Source: Vibrio sp. CB1-14 (lineage in GTDB: Bacteria > Pseudomonadota > Gammaproteobacteria > Enterobacterales > Vibrionaceae). From it: a stretch of 64,000 bases of DNA. A program made the translations under genes and the position numbers. The stretch lies in contig NZ_CP115920.1 in assembly GCF_040412085.2 (NCBI RefSeq), positions 1,736,001 through 1,800,000 of the forward strand. The letters are read 5' to 3'. This document shows, in pieces, positions 18,611 to 27,324 of the stretch. Numbering within the stretch: the first letter of the stretch is position 1; the number at the start of each line of letters is the position of its first letter. Under the pieces are notes generated by a model. It ran no database searches and was not told the origin of the DNA. It was given only the letters and a program-made list of their open reading frames with translations.

Positions 18611-18934
18611 CTCTCTCGCACTGTCCAGTGCGTCTGCCTGACAGCAACATGCTGACTGCAACACTAGGTATACTTACACCAGTGTGTACTCAAACCATTG
18701 TGTACTCAAACCATTGTGTACTCAAACCATTGTGTACTCAAACCATTGTGTACTCAAACCAAAGTTTACCCGTGTTGATGATCGTAGCCTGTGCTAGCGG
18801 CGTCATAAAATAAAACAATCAAATTCAATCGTATCTGGATATATTCCTAGATAGGGTTATCTGCAATTAAAATTTATCTCAGTCTTAACTATAAATAAAA
18901 GGCTTGAAGATAAATATATATAGGGTAATTAATA
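18611..18934 (+). promoter_or_regulatory. tnaC-tnaA attenuation spacer
   Basis: The 324-base gap between tnaC and tnaA is where Rho-dependent termination occurs in known tna operons. It begins with a hairpin CGCACT/AGTGCG (18617-18632), then a small CAGCA/TGCTG hairpin. A five-copy 16-bp repeat (18684-18763) follows, then an AT-rich stretch to the tnaA ribosome-binding site. A short frame here (18628-18813) is an effect of the repeats and not a likely gene. Confidence 0.7.
18684..18763 (+). repeat. Five tandem 16-bp repeats in the tnaC-tnaA spacer
   Basis: Units of GTGTACTCAAACCATT start at 18684, 18700, 18716, 18732 and 18748. The first four are identical and the fifth ends AAA in place of ATT. 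On the transcript each unit offers evenly spaced pyrimidine-C steps, a plausible Rho loading pattern. Confidence 0.95.
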
Positions 18935-20407
18935 ATGGAAAACTTCAAACACCTACCAGAACCATTCCGCATTCGTGTTGTTGAGCCTGTAAAACGTACT
19001 ACACGTGAATATCGCGAACAGGCGATTATTAAAGCAGGTATGAACCCATTCTTATTAGATAGTGAAGATGTATTTATCGATCTTTTGACCGACAGTGGTA
19101 CTGGTTCTATCACACAAGAAATGCAAGCGGCGATGTTACGTGGTGATGAAGCGTATAGCGGTAGCCGCAGCTACTATGCATTGTCAAATGCAGTGAAAGA
19201 CATTTTCGGTTATGAACTCACTATCCCTACCCACCAAGGTCGTGGTGCAGAACAAATCTATATTCCTGTGCTAATTAAAAAGCGTGAAAAAGAGAAAGGT
19301 CTTGATCGCAGTAAGATGGTGGCGTTGTCTAACTACTTCTTCGATACCACTCAAGGTCATACTCAAGTGAACTGTTGTGTGGCGAAAAACGTTTATACAA
19401 AAGATGCGTTCGATACTGCTGTGAATGCAGATTTTAAAGGCAACTTTGACCTTGAGAAGCTAGAGCAAGCGATTGTAGAGGCGGGGCCTGCCAACGTACC
19501 ATACATCGTGAGTACTATTACGTGTAACTCTGCGGGTGGCCAGCCAGTCTCTATCGCTAACCTGAAAGCGGTATATGAGATAGCTCAGAAGTATGACATT
19601 CCAGTGATTATGGATTCAGCGCGCTACGCGGAGAATGCGTACTTTGTTCAGCAACGTGAGCCTGGTTATCAAGACTGGACGATCGAGCAAATCACACGTG
19701 AGTCGTACAAATATGCTGATGGTCTAGCGATGTCGGCGAAAAAAGACGCTATGGTGCAGATGGGCGGTCTACTTTGCTTTAAAGACGACTCATTTATGGA
19801 TGTCTATACCGATTGTCGTACCTTGTGTGTGGTTCAAGAGGGCTTCCCGACTTATGGTGGTCTCGAAGGCGGTGCGATGGAGCGCCTTGCTGTTGGTCTT
19901 TATGACGGTATGCGTCAAGACTGGCTAGAGTACCGCATCAATCAAGTTCAATACTTGGTGGATGGATTGGAAGCGATTGGTGTGGTTTGCCAGCAAGCTG
20001 GTGGTCACGCAGCGTTTGTCGATGCCGGTAAGCTTCTTCCACATATCCCAGCGGATCAGTTCCCTGCGCACGCACTGGCATGTGAGCTGTATAAAGTGGC
20101 GGGTATTCGCGCGGTTGAGATTGGTTCACTATTGCTAGGTCGCGATCCAGCAACGGGTAAGCAGCACCCATGTCCAGCAGAGCTACTTCGACTAACGATT
20201 CCTCGTGCAACTTACACGCAAACGCACATGGATTACGTCATCGAAGCGTTTGAGAAAGTAAAAGCCAACGCACACAACGTGAAAGGGCTCGACTTTACTT
20301 ATGAGCCTGAGGTGTTGCGTCACTTTACTGCCAGACTGAAAGAGGTGGAAGTGGCCGTAAAGGGCGAAGCTCACAAGGCTGAAGAGAAGCAACTCGAAGA
20401 AGCCTAG
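18935..20407 (+). CDS. tnaA: Tryptophanase (tryptophan indole-lyase)
   Basis: TnaA is the PLP enzyme that splits tryptophan to indole, pyruvate and ammonia; indole is a Vibrio signal that affects biofilm and motility. The 490-residue protein aligns by eye with TnaA throughout. Visible features are the opening [40 protein letters not shown], the cofactor region [12 protein letters not shown] and the PLP lysine in MSAKKDAMV. It follows the TnaC leader and is ended by a strong hairpin, with a permease gene beyond. Confidence 0.97.
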   Translation: MENFKHLPEPFRIRVVEPVKRTTREYREQAIIKAGMNPFLLDSEDVFIDLLTDSGTGSITQEMQAAMLRGDEAYSGSRSYYALSNAVKDIFGYELTIPTHQGRGAEQIYIPVLIKKREKEKGLDRSKMVALSNYFFDTTQGHTQVNCCVAKNVYTKDAFDTAVNADFKGNFDLEKLEQAIVEAGPANVPYIVSTITCNSAGGQPVSIANLKAVYEIAQKYDIPVIMDSARYAENAYFVQQREPGYQDWTIEQITRESYKYADGLAMSAKKDAMVQMGGLLCFKDDSFMDVYTDCRTLCVVQEGFPTYGGLEGGAMERLAVGLYDGMRQDWLEYRINQVQYLVDGLEAIGVVCQQAGGHAAFVDAGKLLPHIPADQFPAHALACELYKVAGIRAVEIGSLLLGRDPATGKQHPCPAELLRLTIPRATYTQTHMDYVIEAFEKVKANAHNVKGLDFTYEPEVLRHFTARLKEVEVAVKGEAHKAEEKQLEEA

Positions 20408-20416
20408 TCACACCTA

Positions 20417-20447
20417 AAGAACGCAGCCTTTGAGCTGCGTTCTTTTT
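20417..20447 (+). terminator. Terminator between tnaA and the permease gene
   Basis: AAGAACGCAGC and GCTGCGTTCTT pair around a short loop and run into TTTTT. It should limit read-through from tnaA into the permease, unless it is bypassed or the permease has its own promoter. Confidence 0.85.
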
Positions 20448-20525
20448 CCTAAAAACAACATAATAAAAAACAAAATAATAACGATAGATCACCCTAATCC
20501 AATAACGTGAATTTAAGAGAGCAGA

Positions 20526-21743
20526 ATGATGAAAAAGAATCCGTCGCTCATTGGTGGCGCGTGCATCATTGCTAGCGTCTGTGTCGGCGCTGGCATGCTT
20601 GGGCTACCCAGTGCAGGAGCTGGCGCATGGACCGTGTGGTCAATGCTGGCGATCGCCATTACCATGATTGTTATGACAATATCGGGATGGATGTTGTTAG
20701 AAGCATTTAGACATTATGATTTAAAGGTCTCTTTCGATACGGTGACCAAAGATTTACTAGGTAACAAGGTCAACTTACTGAACAACATTACCGTTTATTT
20801 TGTTGGCGGTATATTACTGTACGCCTACATTACTTCTTCCGGTTTAATCCTTCAGGATGTGTTAGGCCTGAATGCCAAAGTGGCATCGGCACTGTTTGTA
20901 CTCATTTTCTCAGCGTTCGTTTGGCACTCCACTCGAGCGGTAGATAGAATCTCCGTCGTTTTGATCGCCTTCATGATACTGAGCTTTGTGTTTGGCGTGT
21001 CGGGACTGGCGGTCAAGGTCGACATGTCGGTACTGTTTGACACCATCGGTGAGGAAAATGCATACGCGCCATACGCTATGGCTATGTTGCCAGTCGCGTT
21101 GACATCGTTTGGTTATCACCATTCGGTATCATCTATGCGTGCCTATTACGGTGAGGAAACCAAAGCCAAATACGCTATTTTGGGCGGCACGGTGATAGCG
21201 CTTACCCTCTATTTCTTATGGCTTTTCAGTATCTTCGGCAACTTACCGCGCGCGAATTTCGGCCCGGTTATAGAACAAGGTGGGAATGTTGATGCATTGC
21301 TCAAAGCGCTGGGCTCTGTCATAGAATCGGAGCAGGTTGCAAACGCCATCAATACCTTCTCTATGGCGGCGATATTGTCATCGTTTATTGGTGTTGGCCT
21401 AGGTGTATTTGATTTCTTAGCTGACTTCTTCAAGTTTAGCGATGACAAATCAGGTCGTACTAAGACGTGGCTAGTTACCTTTTTGCCACCACTCGTTCTG
21501 TCACTGCTGTTCCCATTCGGCTTTGTTATTGCCATTGGTTATGCAGGCGCGGCTGCGACGGTGTGGGCATGTATTATCCCAGCATTATTAGCTCGCAAAA
21601 CACGTCTGGTGCATGCAGGCGCAGGAGGCTTCACGGCTCCTGGGGGCAATGCAATGATTTCTGTCGTCATCGGGTTTGGGGTATTGACCGCAATCTTCCA
21701 TGTGCTTTCTATGTTGGGAATGCTGCCTAACTTTACTGGCTAA
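20526..21743 (+). CDS. tnaB: Tryptophan/aromatic amino acid permease (TnaB/Mtr type)
   Basis: This 405-residue inner-membrane protein has about eleven hydrophobic segments and the N-terminal pattern SLIGGACIIASVCVGAGMLG of the hydroxy/aromatic amino acid permease family, as in Mtr, TnaB and TyrP. The tna context makes low-affinity tryptophan uptake the likely job, feeding TnaA. Two ATG codons open the frame, with GAGAGCAG upstream. A strong terminator separates it from tnaA, so it may have its own promoter in the 118-base gap. Tyrosine specificity cannot be excluded from sequence alone. Confidence 0.82.
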   Translation: MMKKNPSLIGGACIIASVCVGAGMLGLPSAGAGAWTVWSMLAIAITMIVMTISGWMLLEAFRHYDLKVSFDTVTKDLLGNKVNLLNNITVYFVGGILLYAYITSSGLILQDVLGLNAKVASALFVLIFSAFVWHSTRAVDRISVVLIAFMILSFVFGVSGLAVKVDMSVLFDTIGEENAYAPYAMAMLPVALTSFGYHHSVSSMRAYYGEETKAKYAILGGTVIALTLYFLWLFSIFGNLPRANFGPVIEQGGNVDALLKALGSVIESEQVANAINTFSMAAILSSFIGVGLGVFDFLADFFKFSDDKSGRTKTWLVTFLPPLVLSLLFPFGFVIAIGYAGAAATVWACIIPALLARKTRLVHAGAGGFTAPGGNAMISVVIGFGVLTAIFHVLSMLGMLPNFTG

Positions 21744-21846
21744 CGTTATTCCCAGTTTTAAAACCCGCCATTATTTATGTTCACTGTGACCAGTAGCCCG
21801 GTGTTACTGGTTCACTCTGAGCGCAATAGACAACTAGGAAAATAAA

Positions 21847-22230
21847 ATGAACGCAATTTCTACAGATAAAGCGCCGCTTGCTATCGGCCCGTATGTTCAA
21901 GGGGTGAGCTTTGGTGATATGGTCATCACCTCGGGTCAGTTGCCAATTAATCCTGAAACTAAAGTCATGCCAGACGATGTGGCTGAGCAAACGAGTCAGT
22001 CTCTTCAAAATGCGCTCGCGATCATTTCTGCATGGGGCTTGGAGGCAAGCAATATTGTCAAAACCACGGTGTTTGTGAAAGACCTTAATGATTTCGCTAA
22101 GGTTAACGAGGCGTATGAGCAGTTTTTTGTCAGCCAGAATGCTCCATTTCCGGCGCGTTCGTGTGTAGAAGTAGCAAGGCTGCCAATGGATGCCAAAGTG
22201 GAAATTGAGGTGATTGCTGTAAGAGGTTAG
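21847..22230 (+). CDS. RidA-family imine/enamine deaminase
   Basis: The 127-residue protein has the Rid family pattern: APLAIGPYVQGVSFGD, ITSGQLPINPET and ARSCVEVARLPMDAKVEIE. The last motif holds the arginine (ARS) that binds the imine carboxylate. RidA hydrolyses 2-aminoacrylate and related imines released by PLP enzymes, preventing damage to other PLP proteins. TnaA forms aminoacrylate from tryptophan, so its place after tnaA and tnaB suggests a dedicated partner. It is separate from the usual ridA partnered with threonine biosynthesis, so I give no symbol. Confidence 0.88.
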   Translation: MNAISTDKAPLAIGPYVQGVSFGDMVITSGQLPINPETKVMPDDVAEQTSQSLQNALAIISAWGLEASNIVKTTVFVKDLNDFAKVNEAYEQFFVSQNAPFPARSCVEVARLPMDAKVEIEVIAVRG

Positions 22231-22242
22231 CTGGTGTTTGGG

Positions 22243-22265
22243 GGCGCCTCTAATGCGGCGCCTTA
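22243..22265 (+). terminator. Weak stem-loop after the RidA gene
   Basis: GGCGCC is repeated on both sides of an eight-base loop (TCTAATGC) and followed by TTAT. GGCGCC is self-complementary, so the hairpin is possible but termination is not certain. Confidence 0.4.
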
Positions 22266-22333
22266 TCGTGAGCTCGCAGCTCATTCCCAAAATATAGACG
22301 GGTTTTATTGTGTGGTCACACTAAATTGAATTG

Positions 22334-22555
22334 TTATTTGCTCTGCCAAGTTTTACTGATCCATCCCCCAATATTCTCATCAAAGTAGCTTCCGCTAAAT
22401 TCTTGTTTGTATTCAACGACATTGTCGATGCTTGGGCTTTCATCCAAAAGGTGATTAATATAAACAGCCATCGGGTCATCGAACTGATCACGCCGCTTTC
22501 TTTCTGCCACTTCTTTGATGATTTGCATGCGGTATGCCTTACTCATTTTTTTCAT
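22334..22555 (-). CDS. Small hypothetical protein (73 residues)
   Basis: I do not recognise this family. The product is charged and helical at its N terminus (KKMSKAYRMQIIKEVAERKRR), with a tryptophan-containing tail, GGWISKTWQSK. It has no signal peptide or cysteines. A textbook GGAGGT lies six bases before the ATG, which strongly supports a real gene. It is isolated between the tna cluster and the siderophore-interacting gene. Confidence 0.7.
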   Translation of the reverse strand: MKKMSKAYRMQIIKEVAERKRRDQFDDPMAVYINHLLDESPSIDNVVEYKQEFSGSYFDENIGGWISKTWQSK

Positions 22556-22810
22556 GTTTTACCTCCATTGTTGTGAGCGGTCTATCAACAATAGAAGTCA
22601 ATCCTACCCTGGTCAAATTATGAACAGTGCTTTGTAGAAAAATATACTAAAGAGTGATAGGTGGCGTTTGCGTGGTACAACCAACATAGCCTTATATTGG
22701 GGAGAAAATGACCGAACTTTGTTGAGAATCGATAAAGTAAAAGTATGTAAAATCGGAAAAATTTGCCATCGGATAGCATCTCGTTTCGCTTCGCTTGTGT
22801 TAGACTTAAT

Positions 22811-22829
22811 GCAAACAATAATCATTAAG
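22811..22829 (+). promoter_or_regulatory. Candidate Fur box upstream of the siderophore-interacting protein gene
   Basis: GCAAACAATAATCATTAAG matches the 19-bp Fur consensus GATAATGATAATCATTATC at about 13 positions, with a perfect ATAATCATTA core. It lies about ten bases before the start codon, so iron repression is likely. Confidence 0.7.
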
Positions 22830-22837
22830 TAGATACA

Positions 22838-23608
22838 ATGAAAAAGCCAACTCCTAAAATGGCGTCTGTTAGTCACAAACAGACCCTGTCACCTAACATG
22901 ATACGAATCACATTACATAGTGAAGCATTTACACAGTTTCCTATGGACAGCCTTGGCGGTTACATTAAACTGCTTTTTAACGAGCATGGCGGTACTGATC
23001 TCGATGACGAGCCATTTGATGCGCGACCAAAAATGCGCACGTATACTATTCGTCGCCTCGATACATTGCGTGGTGAAATTGATGTTGATTTCGTGACTCA
23101 CGTTACTGAAGACAAACTTTGTGGCTTTGGTGCTCGCTGGGCAATGGCCGCGGAAGTAGGGGACAACGTATCGCTTGTTGGTCCAGGTGCTCTACAAGAA
23201 GTCAATGTGACAAAAGATTGGTTCTTCTTTACGGCAGATATGACGGCCCTACCGGCGCTGTCAGTAAAACTCACTATGCTGCCACAAGGCGCGAAAGGCT
23301 ATGCCGTAGTTCAGATAGAAGATATGGCAGACAAACAAGAGATTTACGTACCTGAAGACATGCAGATTATTTGGACTACGGGTTCGTTATCGAATGAAGC
23401 AAAAGCTTTACCATGGCTTGCGGGTGAACCTTTTGTATGGTGTGCTAGCGAATTCGATGAAATGAGAGCGTTGCGGCAGTATTTTAGAAACGACAAAGCC
23501 ATTCCAAGAGAAGCGATTTATATCAGTAGTTATTGGAAACGCGGTGTTGCTGAAGACGGCCACAAGGCTATTAAAAAAGAAGACCATGATAAGTTTGAAT
23601 CTCAGTAG
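22838..23608 (+). CDS. Siderophore-interacting protein (NAD(P)H-dependent ferric-chelate reductase, ViuB/YqjH-like)
   Basis: This 256-residue flavoprotein reduces ferric siderophores in the cytoplasm to release iron. It has the FAD-binding RTYTIR motif (about 68-73) and the later EFDEMRALRQYFR and YWKRGVAEDGHK segments typical of the SIP family. A candidate Fur box overlaps the expected promoter. No siderophore synthesis or uptake gene is adjacent, so it may serve a system encoded elsewhere. Confidence 0.87.
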   Translation: MKKPTPKMASVSHKQTLSPNMIRITLHSEAFTQFPMDSLGGYIKLLFNEHGGTDLDDEPFDARPKMRTYTIRRLDTLRGEIDVDFVTHVTEDKLCGFGARWAMAAEVGDNVSLVGPGALQEVNVTKDWFFFTADMTALPALSVKLTMLPQGAKGYAVVQIEDMADKQEIYVPEDMQIIWTTGSLSNEAKALPWLAGEPFVWCASEFDEMRALRQYFRNDKAIPREAIYISSYWKRGVAEDGHKAIKKEDHDKFESQ

Positions 23609-23953
23609 TAAATTGTGACTTGCAGCCACTATTGTTAATATACTTATTCGATTCGATGATAATTCTATTAGAGAGTTGTCATCGTTCTTGATTGTTTCTA
23701 TAAAATAACCTCGATCTTGGTGACTATTTCTTACGACTAAGGTCGAGTATTTAACCAAAAATTATCCTACTCAAGTCACACTTTTCCGTCCTCTTGTGCT
23801 GAATTATTTTTACTAGCAGATTAAGTGTCTGTTTGTTACACTGCGCGGCATAAAATATAACAACACGATTACATCCCTGTGTCGCTCAATATCTCTTGTA
23901 CCCTACATACGAGACATAGCGAGCCTTTAATCCTAGAGAGGCCCCCGGTTACT
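23609..23953. other. Intergenic region before the long GAPDH gene
   Basis: This 345-base stretch holds an inverted repeat CTCGATCTT/AAGGTCGAG (23711-23749) with a long spacer, and AT-rich sequence to the GAPDH start. I see no gene; the minus-strand frame at 23408-23758 is mostly a shadow of the SIP gene. Confidence 0.5.
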
Positions 23954-25411
23954 ATGAGTAATAGCAACATCTCGCAAACTGAAATCCACCAAAATCAATG
24001 GCAATTAAATCAAACACTCGCTGAGTCGATTCTGCCGCTACTTGGCAGACTCTATCGAGAGAAAGGCGTGGAAGTGCTTTTATTTGGTAAAACACTGGTT
24101 AACGCAACCACCATCGATATTATTAAAACTCACCGTGTTTCCCGCCATTACAGTTCTACTTCCGTCTCTATTTCTCAAACTGCCCCAATCATTGAACGTC
24201 TAATTGAACTTGACCTTTCTCCTTGCTGTATCGACGTAGGTCAGTTGGCGACTCAATACTGGTCTCTCAATGACAGTCATCAAAACATCGATGACTTCTT
24301 ATTGACGACTCTGAACGAAAGCATTGAGAGCAATGGCTCACTAGAAGCACGTGATGTTGTGCTGTACGGTTTTGGACGCATTGGCCGTTTGCTTACGCGT
24401 ATTTTGGTTGAGAAGAGCGGGTCAGGTTATCCGTTACGTCTGCGCGCCATCGTTGTGCGAGGCGGTCGAGATGGTGACCTTCAAAAACGTGCGAGCTTGT
24501 TGCGTCGTGACTCGGTTCACGGTCAGTTCAATGGCAGCATCTTAGTTGACGAAGACAACAAAGCTTTGATAGTGAATGGTAACTACATTCAAATCATCTA
24601 CGCGAACAGCCCAAAGGATGTAGATTACACCCAGTACGGAATTGACAACGCACTCGTCGTCGACAATACAGGTGTTTGGCGAGATGCGGAAGGCCTAAGC
24701 CAGCATGTTACGTGTAATGGTGCTGAGAAAGTGCTATTGACTGCACCGGGCAAAGGAGACATTAAAAACATCGTGTTTGGTGTCAATCACGAAAGTATCT
24801 TAGCTGAAGATACGATCGTTTCAGCGGCGAGCTGCACCACAAATGCCATTACACCAACGCTTAAAGCGGTCAACGATAAATATGGTATCGTGTCCGGTCA
24901 CATCGAAACGGTGCACTCTTACACCAACGATCAAAACCTTATCGATAACTACCACAGTGGCGATCGCCGCGGTCGTTCAGCATCACTCAATATGGTACTG
25001 ACCTCAACAGGGGCAGCAAAAGCAGTGGCCAAAGCGCTACCTGAGCTTGCGGGTAAGTTGAGTGGTAACGCTATTCGTGTTCCAACCCCTAACGTTTCAA
25101 TGGCGGTTGCGAATTTGAATCTGGAAAACAGCACGACTAAAGAAGAGTTAAATGCTTACCTTCGCGAAGTGTCGCTAACATCTCCACTTTCAGCTCAGAT
25201 TGACTATACCGATTCGACGGAAGTGGTGTCTACCGATCTAGTAGGGGCACGTCATCCGGGTATTGTTGATGGCCAAGCAACCATCGCACAAGACAATCGC
25301 TGTGTACTTTATATCTGGTATGACAATGAGTTTGGTTACAGCTGCCAAGTGGTACACTGTATGGAACAAATGATGGGTGTGAAATATAAGACCTACCCAG
25401 CGCTAGCATAA
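23954..25411 (+). CDS. Glyceraldehyde-3-phosphate dehydrogenase, long form with N-terminal extension
   Basis: The C-terminal 350 residues are a standard GAPDH. They show the Rossmann motif YGFGRIGR (about residue 137), the active-site Cys in SAASCTTNAI (about 293), HSYTNDQ, and WYDNEFGYSCQ at the end. Ahead of it is an extension of about 130 residues with no recognised domain, giving 485 residues in all. Long GAPDHs of this kind are known in Vibrio and other gammaproteobacteria; their role, glycolytic or gluconeogenic, is not settled. I chose the ATG at 23954; an upstream GTG at 23879 lacks a ribosome-binding site. It is monocistronic with a strong terminator. Confidence 0.85.
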   Translation: MSNSNISQTEIHQNQWQLNQTLAESILPLLGRLYREKGVEVLLFGKTLVNATTIDIIKTHRVSRHYSSTSVSISQTAPIIERLIELDLSPCCIDVGQLATQYWSLNDSHQNIDDFLLTTLNESIESNGSLEARDVVLYGFGRIGRLLTRILVEKSGSGYPLRLRAIVVRGGRDGDLQKRASLLRRDSVHGQFNGSILVDEDNKALIVNGNYIQIIYANSPKDVDYTQYGIDNALVVDNTGVWRDAEGLSQHVTCNGAEKVLLTAPGKGDIKNIVFGVNHESILAEDTIVSAASCTTNAITPTLKAVNDKYGIVSGHIETVHSYTNDQNLIDNYHSGDRRGRSASLNMVLTSTGAAKAVAKALPELAGKLSGNAIRVPTPNVSMAVANLNLENSTTKEELNAYLREVSLTSPLSAQIDYTDSTEVVSTDLVGARHPGIVDGQATIAQDNRCVLYIWYDNEFGYSCQVVHCMEQMMGVKYKTYPALA

Positions 25412-25486
25412 CAATCCCTCGTTTCTATCTAGCCGTTAGAGTTTACGATTGTTAGTGTCTAGGAATAGTAACGAAATGAGATAGTA

Positions 25487-25527
25487 AAAGCCGCCTTCAA
25501 TGCTTATTGAAGGCGGCTTGTTTTTTT
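25487..25527. terminator. Bidirectional terminator between GAPDH and amylase genes
   Basis: AAGCCGCCTTCAAT and ATTGAAGGCGGCTT form a 14-bp perfect stem with a four-base loop. On the plus strand it is followed by GTTTTTTT, and on the minus strand by TTTAC. It serves both convergent genes. Confidence 0.92.
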
Positions 25528-25544
25528 AGGCTTATCGCTGTTTA

Positions 25545-27134
25545 TTATTCAAGTGATAGGAACCTAGCTTGGAACGGAGCTAGGTCGATGTTATAGAAAC
25601 CAGAAGCCAATGTTACGTTGTCATTCGTTTGCAAATCATTAAGGTTGCCACTAAATGACAGTTTATCTGCAGAAATAGCAATGGTTTGATTCGATGCTGT
25701 CGTATTCACGATATATAGAATCGATTCTTCACCTGATGTTTTTAGATCCCCATAGGCATTCGTTGTTGCGACAACGTTATTGCGAGTACCTTGAGCGAGC
25801 GATGGGTACTGCGAACGAAGCGTCATTAGCTCTTTCACGTAGTTCTTAAGATCGGCTTGCTCTGTCGTTAATGTGATGCCTGTGACTCCTTCTATCTTGC
25901 CACTCATACGTGCTACATGGTCATCACATTTTCCTGCGATCGCGCAGTCATTGGTTACTTGATCAGCAAAACCTTCTAATTCATCACCAATTTCTTCACC
26001 GTAATACAGCGTGATGGGGCCAGTATAAGCACCTAGAAATGAGATGGCGGCTTTATGTCGTTGCCAATATTCAGCATCCTCTGGCTCAGCCAGGTTTCCT
26101 CGTTGAATAAGATCGCCCAAACGCACTAAGTCGTGGTTGCCAAGCATCAAGTTAGGCTTGGCGTGGGCAGGGTAGGCGTCATGAGTTCGCATACCTTCAG
26201 CGAGCTTCAACCCACCTTGATTAGAACCATAGCCTGATTCTTCAACGGCAAAGGTTTGTACTAAGCGATATCGCATTGGGAAATCAAATGCCGAACACAG
26301 AGCTGGGTTTTCTTTGCTGCCGTAGCCATCACGAGCAATATCACTCTCACCACGCCATATCTCTGCCACCATGTAGCCAAGTGGGTTAACGAGTTCACCA
26401 TCAGCATTGGTATAGGTGACTTGCTGCGACGCATCGTCAACGGCCTTACGAATTTCCGCCCATGCATCCGTTGGAACTTGGTAAGCTTGGTCTAGTCGCC
26501 AACCATCAATTTTTAGTTCTTTAACCCAATATTCCGCCACCTCTTTGAAGAAAGGCAGACTCTCTGGATAGCTTACAGGGTTACTTGCACCGACTGGCTG
26601 GTTCCCAGTGGGTGAAGCCATTACGTTGTCTTTATGATGACCGAACACACCATCAAAGAAGACGTAAAGACCCCGCTTGTGCGCCTCTTCAACTAACTTT
26701 TTAGCATCGTCCATGGTGCCGAAACGAGGATCTATGGCAAAGTAGTCTGTAGCGAAGTATCCGGTCGCATCCAGTCTATCTGCCCAATGATCTTGGCCGT
26801 TAATGGGTACTGAATTGAATATCGGTGTTAGCCATACCGCATTCATGCCTAAGTCTTGAATATAGTCGAGCGAGTCAATAATGCCTTGGATGTCACCCAT
26901 ATGGTGACTGGTACCGTAACCAGTCCCATGGCCGATAGAAGGATTGCCATCGACAAAGCTTTCAACCATCACTTGATAGATTCGTAAGTCATCAGTTTGC
27001 GCAGTGTTATCAGCGCGGCACGCATAACTAGTTGTGGTGCCACCTTGGTCTGTTGGCGAGGTAGAATCGCCAGAGCAGCCCCACAGTAGGGTTGCGCCAA
27101 CGGAAAGAGAGATAAGGGATTTAACCAGTTTCAC
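25545..27134 (-). CDS. Alpha-amylase family (GH13) lipoprotein
   Basis: The 529-residue protein starts with a lipoprotein signal ending in LLWGC (Cys20), so it sits in the envelope. The GH13 barrel shows the expected landmarks: DYFAIDPRFGT, FDGVFGHH, GWRLDQAYQ (catalytic Asp), MVAEIWRG (acid/base Glu) and LGNHDLVRLGD (third acid). It should cleave alpha-1,4-glucans or malto-oligosaccharides; product range is unknown. A C-terminal beta domain follows. A perfect 13-bp inverted repeat lies about 125-162 bases upstream. The LysR gene directly upstream is a possible regulator, though not shown. Confidence 0.88.
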   Translation of the reverse strand: MKLVKSLISLSVGATLLWGCSGDSTSPTDQGGTTTSYACRADNTAQTDDLRIYQVMVESFVDGNPSIGHGTGYGTSHHMGDIQGIIDSLDYIQDLGMNAVWLTPIFNSVPINGQDHWADRLDATGYFATDYFAIDPRFGTMDDAKKLVEEAHKRGLYVFFDGVFGHHKDNVMASPTGNQPVGASNPVSYPESLPFFKEVAEYWVKELKIDGWRLDQAYQVPTDAWAEIRKAVDDASQQVTYTNADGELVNPLGYMVAEIWRGESDIARDGYGSKENPALCSAFDFPMRYRLVQTFAVEESGYGSNQGGLKLAEGMRTHDAYPAHAKPNLMLGNHDLVRLGDLIQRGNLAEPEDAEYWQRHKAAISFLGAYTGPITLYYGEEIGDELEGFADQVTNDCAIAGKCDDHVARMSGKIEGVTGITLTTEQADLKNYVKELMTLRSQYPSLAQGTRNNVVATTNAYGDLKTSGEESILYIVNTTASNQTIAISADKLSFSGNLNDLQTNDNVTLASGFYNIDLAPFQARFLSLE

Positions 27135-27258
27135 ACGATGTCCTTATTATATTTTTGTAGCTCGATAGGGCATCTTTGATTATTTACTAGGTGAGCATTA
27201 GGCGAATCATCCATGTGATGAATTTGTTAGGGAGGAGTAACAAGGCTGAGAGATCGCA

Positions 27259-27296
27259 ATCACGCTTGGTGTAATTATGATAGCACCAAGCGTGAT
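27259..27296. promoter_or_regulatory. Perfect 13-bp inverted repeat upstream of the amylase gene
   Basis: ATCACGCTTGGTG and CACCAAGCGTGAT are separated by 12 bases. The repeat lies between the LysR stop and the amylase start on the same strand. It has no T tract, so it may be an operator or a weak LysR terminator. Confidence 0.55.
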
Positions 27297-27324
27297 GAAT
27301 GAGACTTGTAAAAGATGAAGACGG

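Noticed and set aside
18684-18763. Regular repeats that could suggest a CRISPR array
   Set aside because: Units are contiguous 16-mers with no spacers, and no cas gene is near.
23408-23758. Minus-strand open frame of 116 codons overlapping the siderophore-interacting gene
   Set aside because: About half is antisense to a well-supported gene, and it has no recognisable domain.
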